Positions 1 to 7,560 of a DNA stretch of 64,000 nucleotides are shown piece after piece (the first letter of the stretch is position 1; each line of letters starts with the position of its first letter). A model generated the notes under the pieces. The model saw only the letters and a list, made by a program, of their open reading frames with translations. It was not told where the DNA came from and ran no database searches. The DNA is from Oscillospiraceae bacterium. Its GTDB lineage: Bacteria; Bacillota; Clostridia; Oscillospirales; Oscillospiraceae. The stretch spans positions 1-64,000 of the forward strand of contig SVLK01000006.1 in the NCBI GenBank assembly GCA_015067975.1, read 5' to 3'. The translations under genes and the position numbers were made by a program.

Positions 1-30
1 GTACATATAGGGATTCTTGGACTGATACAT
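1..30 (-). CDS. rpsI: 30S ribosomal protein S9, N-terminal fragment
   Basis: Only the first ten codons are inside the window (MYQSKNPYMY). This start is typical of Firmicute S9. A GGAGG ribosome binding site lies just upstream, overlapping the end of rplM, so the gene is translated from the same transcript as L13. The rplM-rpsI order is one of the most conserved bacterial ribosomal operons. The identification rests on this context plus the short peptide. Confidence 0.85.
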   Translation of the reverse strand, partial: MYQSKNPYMY

Positions 31-44
31 TCTTCGTTTCCTCC

Positions 45-470
45 TTACTTAACCAGCTCGGGCTTCTGGGCCTGATGCTCATGGGTGGCGCCGGCGTAGA
101 CGTGCAGGCGCTTCAGGGAGTCCTTGGTCACGATGTTGCGGGGCATCATACCCTTAACGGCCACGCGCATGGCCAGCTCGGGCTTGTCCTGCATCAGGGT
201 GCGATACTTGGTCTCCTTCAGGCCGCCGACCCAACCGGAGTGGGTGCGATACAGCTTCTGATCCAGCTTCTTGCCGGTCAGAACAGCCTTGGCAGCGTTG
301 ATCACGATGACGTTGTCGCCGCAGTCAGCGTGGGGGGTGTAGGTAACTTTGCCCTTGCCGCGCAGCAGGTCAGCCACGATGACAGCAGTCTTGCCCAGGG
401 GCATATCAGCAGCATCAACGACGTACCACTTACGCTCGAAGGAGCCCTTCTTTTCCATAAAAGTGGACAT
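45..470 (-). CDS. rplM: 50S ribosomal protein L13
   Basis: This encodes the 141-residue large-subunit protein L13, an early assembly protein that binds 23S rRNA. The sequence carries the family hallmarks: KWYVVDA near the N-terminus, then the HADCGDNVIVINA segment, the KLYRTHSGWVGG stretch, and the basic GMMPRN motif near residue 108. Length matches bacterial L13 (about 140-150). The chosen ATG has GGAGG eight bases upstream. The N-terminal MSTFMEKK is slightly longer than many homologues; the internal Met at position 5 lacks its own ribosome binding site. It is followed by rpsI after only 14 bases and is driven by a strong promoter about 100 bases upstream. Confidence 0.98.
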   Translation of the reverse strand: MSTFMEKKGSFERKWYVVDAADMPLGKTAVIVADLLRGKGKVTYTPHADCGDNVIVINAAKAVLTGKKLDQKLYRTHSGWVGGLKETKYRTLMQDKPELAMRVAVKGMMPRNIVTKDSLKRLHVYAGATHEHQAQKPELVK

Positions 471-567
471 GTGTTTTTCCTCCAGTTTATATATTGTATT
501 TGCTTTACTTTTTCAGCCGCTCTTGCTAAAATCATAGCAACAACGTGCGCCAAATCGCGCAAGGATA

Positions 568-596
568 TTTATAACATAAGGGAAAACACTTGTCAA
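568..596 (-). promoter_or_regulatory. Sigma-A promoter of rplM-rpsI
   Basis: Reading the minus strand, a consensus -35 TTGACA (591-596) is separated by exactly 17 bases from -10 TATAAA (568-573). Transcription would start near 561 and give a leader of about 90 bases before rplM. Many Firmicutes carry an autoregulatory L13 leader RNA here; the space would allow one, but I cannot confirm its fold by eye. Confidence 0.85.
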
Positions 597-701
597 CATC
601 AAATTCATTTAGAATATAAACATCTGCGATTTTCTCCCGTTTTCTCTCGTTATCTCTTGTTTTCTTAAAACGCAAATGAAAAATTCTCCGGAGGAACACA
701 A

Positions 702-1427
702 ATGCAGCATATTTTATCCCTCGCGCGGCGCTGCGTGGAGGACTACAACATGATCGAACCCGGCGATCGGATCGCTGTGGGCGTGTCCGGCGGTAAGGAC
801 AGTTTGGTGGCTCTGACGGCGCTGGCGCAGCTGCGCCGATTCCTGCCTGTCCCCTTTACGTTGGAGGCAATTACGCTGGAAATGGGCATGCCCGGCATGA
901 GTTTTGATGCGGTTGCGGACTATTGTGAACAGTTGGAAGTACCCTATACACGCATTGAAGTGCCGGTGTACCAGATCGTGTTTGAAGAGCGCAAGGAGAA
1001 AAATCCCTGTTCCCTGTGCGCCAAGATGCGCCGCGGCAGTTTGAATACGGCGCTGACGGAGCGGGGCATTCATAAAATTGCGCTGGGACATCACTATGAC
1101 GATGCGGTGGAGACGCTGTTGATGAATCTTCTGTTTGAAGGGCGTATCGGCTGCTTCCAACCGGTGACGTATTTGGACCGTACTGACGTGACCCAGATCC
1201 GCCCGCTGCTCTATTGCCACGAGGACGAGATCCGCCGTGTGTCTGACCGTTTGCAGCTGCCTATCGTCCATAATCCCTGTCCGGCTGACGGAAAGAGCCG
1301 CCGGCAGGAGGTCAAGGAGCTGCTGGAGCAGTTGGAGGGGAAGTACCCCGATTTAAAGAAAAAACTGTTCGGTGCCATTCAGCGCTATCCGCTGTATGGC
1401 TGGAATCTGGAGCAGGAGGAACGATAA
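702..1427 (+). CDS. TtcA-family tRNA thiolation ATPase (PP-loop)
   Basis: A 241-residue member of the TtcA/TtuA adenylating sulfurtransferase family, which activates a tRNA base with ATP and inserts sulfur (s2C32 in TtcA proper). The PP-loop SGGKDS lies at residues 29-34. A CSLC pair (C103, C106) and a further Cys in HNPC near residue 194 are the usual three ligands of the Fe-S cluster. The sequence IALGHHYDD follows the second Cys pair, as in the family. The ATG has GGAGG ten bases upstream. A very short gap to the MFS gene (one base after the stop) suggests cotranscription, although the functions are unrelated. Whether the product is s2C32 or another thiolated base cannot be read from the sequence. 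Confidence 0.85.
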   Translation: MQHILSLARRCVEDYNMIEPGDRIAVGVSGGKDSLVALTALAQLRRFLPVPFTLEAITLEMGMPGMSFDAVADYCEQLEVPYTRIEVPVYQIVFEERKEKNPCSLCAKMRRGSLNTALTERGIHKIALGHHYDDAVETLLMNLLFEGRIGCFQPVTYLDRTDVTQIRPLLYCHEDEIRRVSDRLQLPIVHNPCPADGKSRRQEVKELLEQLEGKYPDLKKKLFGAIQRYPLYGWNLEQEER

Positions 1428-1428
1428 T

Positions 1429-2739
1429 ATGAAAAAGACAAAAGCTCCCTATGCCTTGGGTGGCCGTACATGGGCTGCCCTGCTGATTTTCGGCCTCTTC
1501 GGACAGATCGCATGGGTCATCGAGAACATGTACTTCAACGTGTTCCTCTACAACACCATCTCCGGCGATACAGCTATGATCGCCGCTATGGTGTCTGCCA
1601 GCGCCATTACCGCGACAGTGACAACGCTGGTGATGGGCGCGCTGAGCGATAAAATCGGTCGGCGAAAGGCGCTGATCGTGGTGGGCTATCTGCTGTGGGG
1701 TTTGAGCGTGGCCGCCTTTGCCTTCGTGTCGGTGGAAAACATCGGCGAAATGTTCCCGGCAGCGCAGGCATCCTATGCTGCGGCCATGGCTGTGGTAGTG
1801 CTGGACTGCGTCATGACCTTCTTTGGCTCCACCGCCAACGACGCCGCCTTTAACGCGTGGGTCACCGATGTGACGGTGGAGGAAAACCGTGGCCGCGTGG
1901 AAACGGTACTGGCGATTTTGCCGCTGGTGTCCATGTTGATTGTCTTCGGCGCGCTGGACGGCCTGACACAAAGCGGAAACTGGAGCACTTTTTTCCTCAT
2001 CATCGGCGGCATCACCTTTTTGGGTGGTGTGCTGGGCCTGTTTTTCCTGCGTGAGCCGCAGGGTTTGCAGCGCAGCAAGGACACCTATTTTGCCAATATC
2101 GTCTACGGCCTGCGCCCCAGCGTGATCCGCACCAATCCGGGATTGTACCTGTCGCTGACCTGTCTTGCCATCTACTCCATGAGCCAACAGGTGTATATGC
2201 CCTACCTCATCATCTATATCCAGCGTTTTCTGGGCTATACCGATTACACCTTGCTGCTGGGCGGTGTGCTGATCGTCAGTTCCGTGATCTCCGTGCTGAT
2301 GGGCAAGCCGGTGGACAAACTGGGTAAGCTGCGCTGCCTCATGCCCGCCGCGCTGGTGGGCTGCCTCGGCTTGCTGCTGATGTACTTTGCCCGTGCCCAG
2401 TGGTTCGTTCTGGTGGGCGGCATTGTGATGATGTCGGGCGGCATGGTGGTGTCCGCCTGCTGCCAGGGTCTGATCCGCGACCATACGCCCGAGGGGAAAG
2501 CCGGTCTGTTCCAGGGAATCCGTATCCTGTTCCAGGTGCTGCTGCCTATGGTCACCGGCCCTTATATCGGTGTGGCGGTGATCCAGAATACCGGTATGAC
2601 CTATGAAGATCTGGGCGTTGTCAAGCAGGTGCCTACGGCGGAAATCTTTCTGGCAGCGGCTGTGGTGCTGCTGTTTTTGGCTGCCCCTGTGGCGCTGCTC
2701 AAGCGCCGTGAGAAGAGCGAAAGGAGCGTTGGTGTATGA
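1429..2739 (+). CDS. MFS transporter, probable glycoside uptake
   Basis: A 436-residue major facilitator protein with about twelve hydrophobic helices. MFS motif A (GALSDKIGRRK) sits in the loop after the second helix, and a second copy-like loop (GKPVDKLGKLR) lies in the C-terminal half, as expected for the duplicated fold. I start it at the ATG at 1429, which has AGGAGGA about ten bases upstream; an in-frame upstream extension begins inside ttcA without a ribosome binding site. Its stop overlaps the start of the glycosidase gene by four bases (ATGA), so the pair is translationally coupled. The coupling makes import of a plant or host glycoside the likely role; the substrate is inferred. Confidence 0.85.
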   Translation: MKKTKAPYALGGRTWAALLIFGLFGQIAWVIENMYFNVFLYNTISGDTAMIAAMVSASAITATVTTLVMGALSDKIGRRKALIVVGYLLWGLSVAAFAFVSVENIGEMFPAAQASYAAAMAVVVLDCVMTFFGSTANDAAFNAWVTDVTVEENRGRVETVLAILPLVSMLIVFGALDGLTQSGNWSTFFLIIGGITFLGGVLGLFFLREPQGLQRSKDTYFANIVYGLRPSVIRTNPGLYLSLTCLAIYSMSQQVYMPYLIIYIQRFLGYTDYTLLLGGVLIVSSVISVLMGKPVDKLGKLRCLMPAALVGCLGLLLMYFARAQWFVLVGGIVMMSGGMVVSACCQGLIRDHTPEGKAGLFQGIRILFQVLLPMVTGPYIGVAVIQNTGMTYEDLGVVKQVPTAEIFLAAAVVLLFLAAPVALLKRREKSERSVGV

Positions 2740-4475
2740 GAGAACTGTATACCCCTTGGGGTGAGCAGCTGGATAAAAACTGCCCCTTGAGTGAATATCC
2801 CCGCCCCCAGCTGCGCCGTGACAGCTATGTGAATTTGAACGGCGTGTGGAATTACACGGTGCAGGACGGCGAGGAATATACCAAGCAGAATACCGGCACC
2901 ATCGTGGTGCCCTTTTCCCCCGAAAGTCTGCTCTCCGGTTGCGATTTCCAGCTGCAAAGCGGCGAAACGCTGTGGTATGAGCGCACCTTTACGCTGCCGG
3001 AGGGATTCCGGAAAGACCGGGTCCTGCTGCACTTCGGCGCCGTGGATCAAAGCTGCCGCGTGTTGGTGAACGATGTGGAAGTGGGCAGCCACGAAGGCGG
3101 CTACCTGCCCTTTACCTTTGATATCACCGCTGCCCTTACGGATGGCGAGAACCGCCTGACCGTAGCCGTCACCGATGTGACCGACGGCGGCATCCATGCC
3201 TACGGTAAGCAAAAGTACGACCGCGGCGGCATCTGGTATACGGCCCAGAGCGGTATTTGGCAGACGGTGTGGCTGGAGAGCGTGGTGGAAAACTACGTCA
3301 CCTCCATCGAGCTGACCCCTGACTTTGACAACAAACGCCTTTACTGGAAAATCCATGCCGCCAATCCTACCGGAGCGCACGTGGTGGTGCGCAAAGACGG
3401 CGAGTGTATCGCCGAGGATTGGGCTGAGGACGACGGCAGCGGCTATTCACTGATTGGCGAGGAACATTTCCGCCCATGGAGTCCCGAAGATCCTTTCCTC
3501 TATACGCTGGAGATCGACATCCTCGGCGGCGACCATGTGGACAGCTACTTCGGCATGCGCAAGTTCTCCCTGATGGAGCATCAGGGCCGTCAGGTGTTGG
3601 CGCTGAATAATCAACCGTATTTCCAGCACGGCCTGCTGGATCAGGGCTACTGGTCCGACGGTTTGTATACGCCCCCCAGTGACGAGGCCATGATCTGGGA
3701 TATTCAGACCATGAAGGATCTGGGATTTAATATGCTGCGCAAGCATATCAAGATCGAGCCGCTGCGCTGGTACTATCACTGTGACCGTCTGGGCATGATC
3801 GTCTGGCAGGATATGGTGTCCGGCGGCGACAACTTCCGGCCGCTTTATACGCAGATCCTGCCCTTCATCGGCTGCAATGTCAACGATGCCCCCTCCGATA
3901 AGTTCGGCCGCAGCAATCCGGAAACCTGTGTGCAGTTTGAGTCCGATCTGGATGAGACCATCCACCTTCTGTATAACTGCGTCTCCCTCGGATTGTGGGT
4001 GCCTTTCAACGAGGGTTGGGGTCAGTTCGACGCTGTGCGTATCACCGAGCGTGTTCGCTCGCTGGATCATACCCGTGTGGTGGACCACGCCAGCGGCTGG
4101 CACGATCAGGGCGGCGGCGATCTGCGCAGCTACCATATCTATTACCGCCCCGTCCGTATGAAGCATGACGGCAAGCGTGCACTGGCGCTGACGGAGTTCG
4201 GTGGCTACAGCCTGCCGGTACCGGAGCACTATACCACCGATAAGCGCTTTGGCTACCGCACTTATACGGATAGCGGCAAATGGATGGCGGATTTGGAAAA
4301 GCTGTATGAAAAGGAAGTCATCCCTCATATCGCCTCGCAGGGGCTGTCCGCTGCGGTGTACACGCAGGTCAGCGATGTAGAGGATGAGGTCAACGGTCTA
4401 GTGACCTATGACCGACGCGTGGTGAAAGCCGATGCGGTGCGGATGCGTGCGCTGGCCGAGAAGTTGAAATTTTAA
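2736..4475 (+). CDS. Glycoside hydrolase family 2 enzyme
   Basis: A 579-residue intracellular GH2 enzyme (beta-galactosidase/beta-glucuronidase/beta-mannosidase clan). It has an N-terminal jelly-roll sugar-binding domain (about 30-180, with WYERTF and GGYLPF), an immunoglobulin-like domain (about 185-285), and a TIM barrel from about residue 290. The acid/base glutamate is E426 in the NEGWGQ motif and the nucleophile is E487 in LTEFGG. There is no signal peptide, so the substrate must enter the cell, which fits the coupled MFS gene. The protein is shorter than LacZ (about 1000) and close to single-chain GH2 enzymes of gut Clostridia. The glycosidic specificity cannot be told from motifs alone. 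Confidence 0.92.
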   Translation: MRELYTPWGEQLDKNCPLSEYPRPQLRRDSYVNLNGVWNYTVQDGEEYTKQNTGTIVVPFSPESLLSGCDFQLQSGETLWYERTFTLPEGFRKDRVLLHFGAVDQSCRVLVNDVEVGSHEGGYLPFTFDITAALTDGENRLTVAVTDVTDGGIHAYGKQKYDRGGIWYTAQSGIWQTVWLESVVENYVTSIELTPDFDNKRLYWKIHAANPTGAHVVVRKDGECIAEDWAEDDGSGYSLIGEEHFRPWSPEDPFLYTLEIDILGGDHVDSYFGMRKFSLMEHQGRQVLALNNQPYFQHGLLDQGYWSDGLYTPPSDEAMIWDIQTMKDLGFNMLRKHIKIEPLRWYYHCDRLGMIVWQDMVSGGDNFRPLYTQILPFIGCNVNDAPSDKFGRSNPETCVQFESDLDETIHLLYNCVSLGLWVPFNEGWGQFDAVRITERVRSLDHTRVVDHASGWHDQGGGDLRSYHIYYRPVRMKHDGKRALALTEFGGYSLPVPEHYTTDKRFGYRTYTDSGKWMADLEKLYEKEVIPHIASQGLSAAVYTQVSDVEDEVNGLVTYDRRVVKADAVRMRALAEKLKF

Positions 4476-4490
4476 GTGAGGTGACCGCGT

Positions 4491-5114
4491 ATGGCTCACA
4501 TTCCCAGCGGCGATACCGCCGCGCTGGAACTGCTGCGCTTTGAAGAGGCGCTGCAGCAGTCGCAGCAGCCCCGGGAGGATTACGATGTTTCGCGCTGGCT
4601 GTATGTCCCCAATACATACAGTGAGTACCGGTATATTTTAGGTACGCGGGGGAAAAAACCGCTGATCTGCATGGGCATCAACCCCTCCACTGCCGCGCCG
4701 GACGATCTGGATAATACCCTCAAGTCGGTGCAGCGTATCGCATTGGCCAACGGGTTTGACAGCTTTTTAATGTTTAATGTCTATGCCCAGCGCGCCACCG
4801 ATCCCGACAGCATGGAAAAAGAGTGCAACGCTGCGCTTCATCAGGAGAATCTGGCGGCGTTCCGCTATCTGCTGGAGCTGCATCCCCAGCCCAGTGTCTG
4901 GGCCGCTTGGGGCGCGATTATTGAAAAGCGGGGATATCTGCGCCACTGCTTGCTGGACCAAATCCGTCTAAGCCGTCAGTACGGTGCCACATGGTATACC
5001 GCCGGCCCTATTTCCAAAAAGGGTCACCCCCACCATCCCCTGTATCTGCGCAAAGATGCCGCCTTGGATCCCTTTGACCCGGAGCGGTACTGCCAGGAGA
5101 TCTTAGGCGGCTGA
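4491..5114 (+). CDS. DUF1643 domain protein
   Basis: A 207-residue cytoplasmic protein of the DUF1643 family, function unknown. The family signature is visible in the centre: an MGINPSTA motif followed by a D-D-T-x-K/R-rich helix and the FLMFNVYAQRATDP segment, then WAAWG and a C-terminal GHPHHPLYL motif. No transmembrane segment is present. It follows the GH2 gene by 15 bases with a GAGGTGA ribosome binding site and may be read from the same message, but nothing links the two functionally. Confidence 0.85.
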   Translation: MAHIPSGDTAALELLRFEEALQQSQQPREDYDVSRWLYVPNTYSEYRYILGTRGKKPLICMGINPSTAAPDDLDNTLKSVQRIALANGFDSFLMFNVYAQRATDPDSMEKECNAALHQENLAAFRYLLELHPQPSVWAAWGAIIEKRGYLRHCLLDQIRLSRQYGATWYTAGPISKKGHPHHPLYLRKDAALDPFDPERYCQEILGG

Positions 5115-5120
5115 GAAAAA

Positions 5121-5387
5121 TTATGTAAGTACCCACTGTAGTAAAAGCAGCAGCCCCAACCCCGGCAGACCGAGAATGCCGATGGTCAGCGCGTTGAATA
5201 CGTTCAAGCCCAGAGAAAGACCGCTGACAGCACTGGTGGCGTTCAGCAGCCATACGGCACCAAAGCCAAGGGCGGAGTGGAGGATCAGCCGCAGCGCTAT
5301 CTTCAGCGGCGTGGCGATCAAACGCAGGAGGGCCACCGCCACAAAGACGATGACCAGCCCCAATGCCAGCGTTTCTATGAGTGACAT
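5121..5387 (-). CDS. bofA: BofA-family pro-sigma-K processing inhibitor
   Basis: An 88-residue hydrophobic protein with two to three membrane segments and the family's C-terminal pattern (LNVFNALTIGILGLPGLGLLLLL). In Bacillus, BofA sits in the outer forespore membrane and with SpoIVFA holds the SpoIVFB protease inactive until the checkpoint signal, delaying sigma-K activation. Its start overlaps the end of the yaaL-like gene by 13 bases. The yaaL-bofA order matches the B. subtilis recR-yaaL-bofA region. A sigma-E-like promoter lies upstream of the pair. Many Clostridia keep bofA although the sigma-K checkpoint differs, so the exact role here is uncertain. Confidence 0.88.
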   Translation of the reverse strand: MSLIETLALGLVIVFVAVALLRLIATPLKIALRLILHSALGFGAVWLLNATSAVSGLSLGLNVFNALTIGILGLPGLGLLLLLQWVLT

Positions 5388-5671
5388 GCATTCCCCCCTT
5401 TCATCAAAGAAGCGGCCATGTATTCCTCTTCTGCTTCCGGTATCTGCACAGCAGGTGCGTTTCCGCCCAGCAGATCCTTATACTGCCGCAAAAGATAGTT
5501 GTAGCGTGATTTCAGCGCATTGATCTCGTATACGCAGGCATCCACCAGCTCTGCCTCGCTGACAAAGTTGAACTTGTCGTAGGCGCTTTTCAGATCCTGT
5601 GCAGCGCACAGTAATTCCTGCTGCAGTTCCTGCAGTTGGAGCATCTGGGGATCGGTTGCCTTTTTTGCCAT
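5375..5671 (-). CDS. yaaL: YaaL-like DUF2508 protein
   Basis: A 98-residue soluble, helical protein of the DUF2508 (YaaL) family. The conserved core is the stretch around residues 30-62, with FNFVSEAELVDACVYEIN followed by the basic SRYNYLLRQYKD helix. Function is unknown, but it is a frequent partner of bofA in endospore formers, and here the two overlap by 13 bases. The family context and the sigma-E-like promoter suggest expression in the mother cell during sporulation. Confidence 0.85.
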   Translation of the reverse strand: MAKKATDPQMLQLQELQQELLCAAQDLKSAYDKFNFVSEAELVDACVYEINALKSRYNYLLRQYKDLLGGNAPAVQIPEAEEEYMAASLMKGGNACHS

Positions 5672-5706
5672 GTTTTTCTCCCTTCCGGCAGTGTTGCCTT
5701 ACCGTA

Positions 5707-5734
5707 TGTTTATGGTTAGTTTGGACAAATATGC
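5707..5734 (-). promoter_or_regulatory. Sigma-E-like promoter for yaaL-bofA
   Basis: On the minus strand, GCATATT (5728-5734) matches the sigma-E -35 consensus and is followed after 13 bases by CATAAACA (5707-5714), a partial match to the -10 consensus CATACAnT. It lies 36-63 bases upstream of the yaaL start. In B. subtilis bofA is transcribed by sigma-E. The -10 match is imperfect, so this is a candidate. Confidence 0.4.
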
Positions 5735-5785
5735 CGCCGTTTAATCCGTCCCGCCCACATTTTTCTTGCAGAGGAGTGTTTTTCC

Positions 5786-6253
5786 ATGGATCATGAAGTG
5801 TATATGCGTCAGGCGCTGGACTTGGCCCGCGAGGCAGCTGCCGCCGGCGAGGTTCCGGTAGGGTGTGTGATCGTCCATCGCGGCGAAGTGATCGGTCGCG
5901 GCCGCAACCGCCGCGAGGAAAAACAGGCGGTGCACTCCCACGCTGAGATGGAGGCCATGGCGCAGGCCAACGCGGTGTTGGGCTCGTGGCGTCTGGATGA
6001 GTGTGAACTGTATGTTACGCTGGAGCCGTGTCCCATGTGTGCCGGCGCTATTATCAACGCCCGTATTCCCCGTGTATATTACGGTGCCCGGGATCGGGAG
6101 ATGGGCGCTTGCGGCGGTGTGCTGAATCTGTTTATGGAGCGGTTTCCTCATCAGCCCGCACTGGTGGGCGGCATTTTGGCTGAAGAGTGCGCTCAGGTGC
6201 TTTCTGACTTCTTCGCAGCGCTGCGCCGTGGAAATGTAACGAAAGAAAATTAA
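5786..6253 (+). CDS. tadA: tRNA adenosine(34) deaminase
   Basis: A 155-residue zinc deaminase that converts A34 to inosine in tRNA-Arg(ACG), allowing decoding of CGN codons. The catalytic zinc site is complete: HAE at 52-54 (zinc ligand H52, proton shuttle E54) and PCPMC at 81-85 (zinc ligands C82, C85). The segment MGACGGVLNLF after the zinc site is typical of TadA rather than of cytidine deaminases. A GAGGAG ribosome binding site precedes the ATG. In Bacillus tadA is followed by SRP RNA and dnaX; here it is followed by a short transcribed-looking spacer and spoIID. Confidence 0.96.
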   Translation: MDHEVYMRQALDLAREAAAAGEVPVGCVIVHRGEVIGRGRNRREEKQAVHSHAEMEAMAQANAVLGSWRLDECELYVTLEPCPMCAGAIINARIPRVYYGARDREMGACGGVLNLFMERFPHQPALVGGILAEECAQVLSDFFAALRRGNVTKEN

Positions 6254-6289
6254 TTATTTAATACTTTTTTAATATTTACCCCCGAACTT

Positions 6290-6317
6290 TTGTAACAACC
6301 CCTTGTTAGTCTATACT
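6290..6317 (+). promoter_or_regulatory. Sigma-A-like promoter in the tadA-spoIID gap
   Basis: TTGTAA (6290-6295) and TATACT (6312-6317) are separated by 16 bases, giving a plausible housekeeping promoter with a start near 6324. It reads into a strong hairpin only 35-70 bases downstream, so any transcript would be very short unless it reads through into spoIID. Confidence 0.5.
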
Positions 6318-6355
6318 TGCAAGAGACAAAAACTTTTTTCATCAATCTTCCTACC

Positions 6356-6401
6356 ATATAAAGCGGAGAACCGACGGCCGGTCCTCCGCTTTATGGTTTT
6401 T
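6356..6401 (+). terminator. Rho-independent terminator after tadA
   Basis: An 11-base perfect stem (6358-6368 with 6384-6394, ATAAAGCGGAG) closes over a smaller inner ACCG/CGGT stem and is followed by TTTTT. It would end tadA transcripts and also the short transcript from the promoter at 6290-6317. Confidence 0.8.
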
Positions 6402-6406
6402 ATCGG

Positions 6407-6436
6407 GCATTTTCCACCATAGGCTTGTCATAGAAT
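6407..6436 (+). promoter_or_regulatory. Sigma-E-like promoter of spoIID
   Basis: GCATTTT (6407-6413) and CATAGAAT (6429-6436) are separated by 15 bases. The -10 differs from the sigma-E consensus CATACAAT at one position. The start of transcription would be about 20 bases before the spoIID ATG. spoIID is a known sigma-E gene in B. subtilis, which supports the reading. Confidence 0.55.
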
Positions 6437-6465
6437 GGACTATACTAAAGCAGGAGGGAATGCCC

Positions 6466-7434
6466 ATGAAATCGTGTGTGGCAGCGGCTTTGGTGCTGCT
6501 GCTTTTGTTGTTTGGTGCGCCATGGCTGACGGCGGAAGCACCCCAGAAAGAAGAGGAAATGCCGCCGCCGCAAGCCCGGGCTGACGAAACGGTGGTGTTG
6601 CGTGTGTGGAATGGCAGCGCCGTGCAGGAAATGAGTATGGCGGAGTACCTGAGCGGCGTGGTTCGCGGCGAGATGCCCGCCTCCTTTGAAATGGAGGCGT
6701 TGAAAGCGCAGGCAGTGGCAGAGCGGACCTATATTTACTATAAGCGCAATACCGGAGGCAAAGCCGCCCACCCCGAAGCGGAGGTTTGCATGTCACCCCA
6801 GTGCTGCAGCGCCTATACCTCGGCGCAGACGGCAGCGGAAAAATGGGGTGACAAGGCAGCGGAGTACGAAGCGCGCATCCAGACGGCTGTCACACAAACC
6901 GACGGTCAGGTTCTTTTGTATAATAATGAACCCATTTTGGCAGCCTTTCACTCCTCCTCTGCCGGTGTCACTGCCAATTCCGGTGATGTCTGGGTGTCGG
7001 ATCTCCCGTACCTCACCAGTGTGGCCAGTCCCGAAGGCGGCGAAAGTGTGCCCAACTATTACAGCGTCAAAACCTTCACTGCCGAGGAGTTCCAACAAAC
7101 CTTCACTGCCGCCTACCCTGAGGCGCAGTTCTCTGCCGACCCTGCGACGTGGATTACCGGAGCCGTGCATAACGATTCCGACCGCGTGGAGACGCTCAAC
7201 ATCGGCGGTATCACGCTAGAGGGTACAGAGGCACGTACGCTTTTCGGCTTGCGCAGCGCCTCGTTTACCACAGAGGCTACTGCCGAAACGGTGACTTTCC
7301 GTGTCACCGGCTACGGCCACGGTGTCGGCATGAGCCAGTACGGCGCTAATGAGATGGCCAAACAGGGAAAGACATGGCAGGAGATTCTGCGCTGGTACTA
7401 TACGGGCGTGACCATTGCGGACTACATGCCGTAG
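6466..7434 (+). CDS. spoIID: SpoIID-family engulfment amidase/transglycosylase
   Basis: A 322-residue exported SpoIID/LytB-domain protein. SpoIID is a lytic transglycosylase that with SpoIIP and SpoIIM degrades septal peptidoglycan to drive engulfment of the forespore. The N-terminus is a signal anchor (VAAALVLLLLLFGAPWL). The domain signature follows: YLSGVVRGEMPASFE carries the catalytic glutamate (the GEMP motif), then ALKAQAVAERTYIYY, and near the C-terminus GYGHGVGMSQYGA and ILRWYYTG. Two cysteine-containing segments (CMSPQCC) resemble the zinc-site region of the family. I chose the second ATG at 6466 because AGGAGGG is eight bases upstream; the first ATG at 6460 is too close. A sigma-E-like promoter precedes it. 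Confidence 0.88.
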   Translation: MKSCVAAALVLLLLLFGAPWLTAEAPQKEEEMPPPQARADETVVLRVWNGSAVQEMSMAEYLSGVVRGEMPASFEMEALKAQAVAERTYIYYKRNTGGKAAHPEAEVCMSPQCCSAYTSAQTAAEKWGDKAAEYEARIQTAVTQTDGQVLLYNNEPILAAFHSSSAGVTANSGDVWVSDLPYLTSVASPEGGESVPNYYSVKTFTAEEFQQTFTAAYPEAQFSADPATWITGAVHNDSDRVETLNIGGITLEGTEARTLFGLRSASFTTEATAETVTFRVTGYGHGVGMSQYGANEMAKQGKTWQEILRWYYTGVTIADYMP

Positions 7435-7478
7435 GGTGTACAAACAGAGGATTTGGTGGTATAATGTATTTGGTGGAA

Positions 7479-7520
7479 TTTACAGAAAGTTTAGGAAAGT
7501 GCGCGTAAAGCCGTTATAAT
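7479..7520 (+). promoter_or_regulatory. Promoter with tandem OmpR-type operator repeats
   Basis: A consensus -10 TATAAT (7515-7520) precedes the response regulator gene. Where the -35 should be there is no TTGACA but an 11-base imperfect direct repeat, TTTACAGAAAG (7479-7489) and TTTAGGAAAGT (7490-7500). Repeats with one helical turn spacing abutting a -10 are the usual binding site of phosphorylated OmpR-family activators, so I infer autoregulation. A second TATAAT at 7459-7464 has no clear -35. Confidence 0.5.
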
Positions 7521-7560
7521 ACGAAATAACGATAATATAGAAAAGTGGGAGGTTGTGTCT

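Noticed and set aside
75-668. 197-codon frame opposite rplM
   Set aside because: Antisense to a certain ribosomal protein gene and its promoter; composition is typical of a mirror frame.
6254-6406. SRP RNA (ffs) after tadA, expected from Bacillus synteny
   Set aside because: The conserved GGAAGCAGC-type core of SRP RNA is absent; only a terminator hairpin is present.
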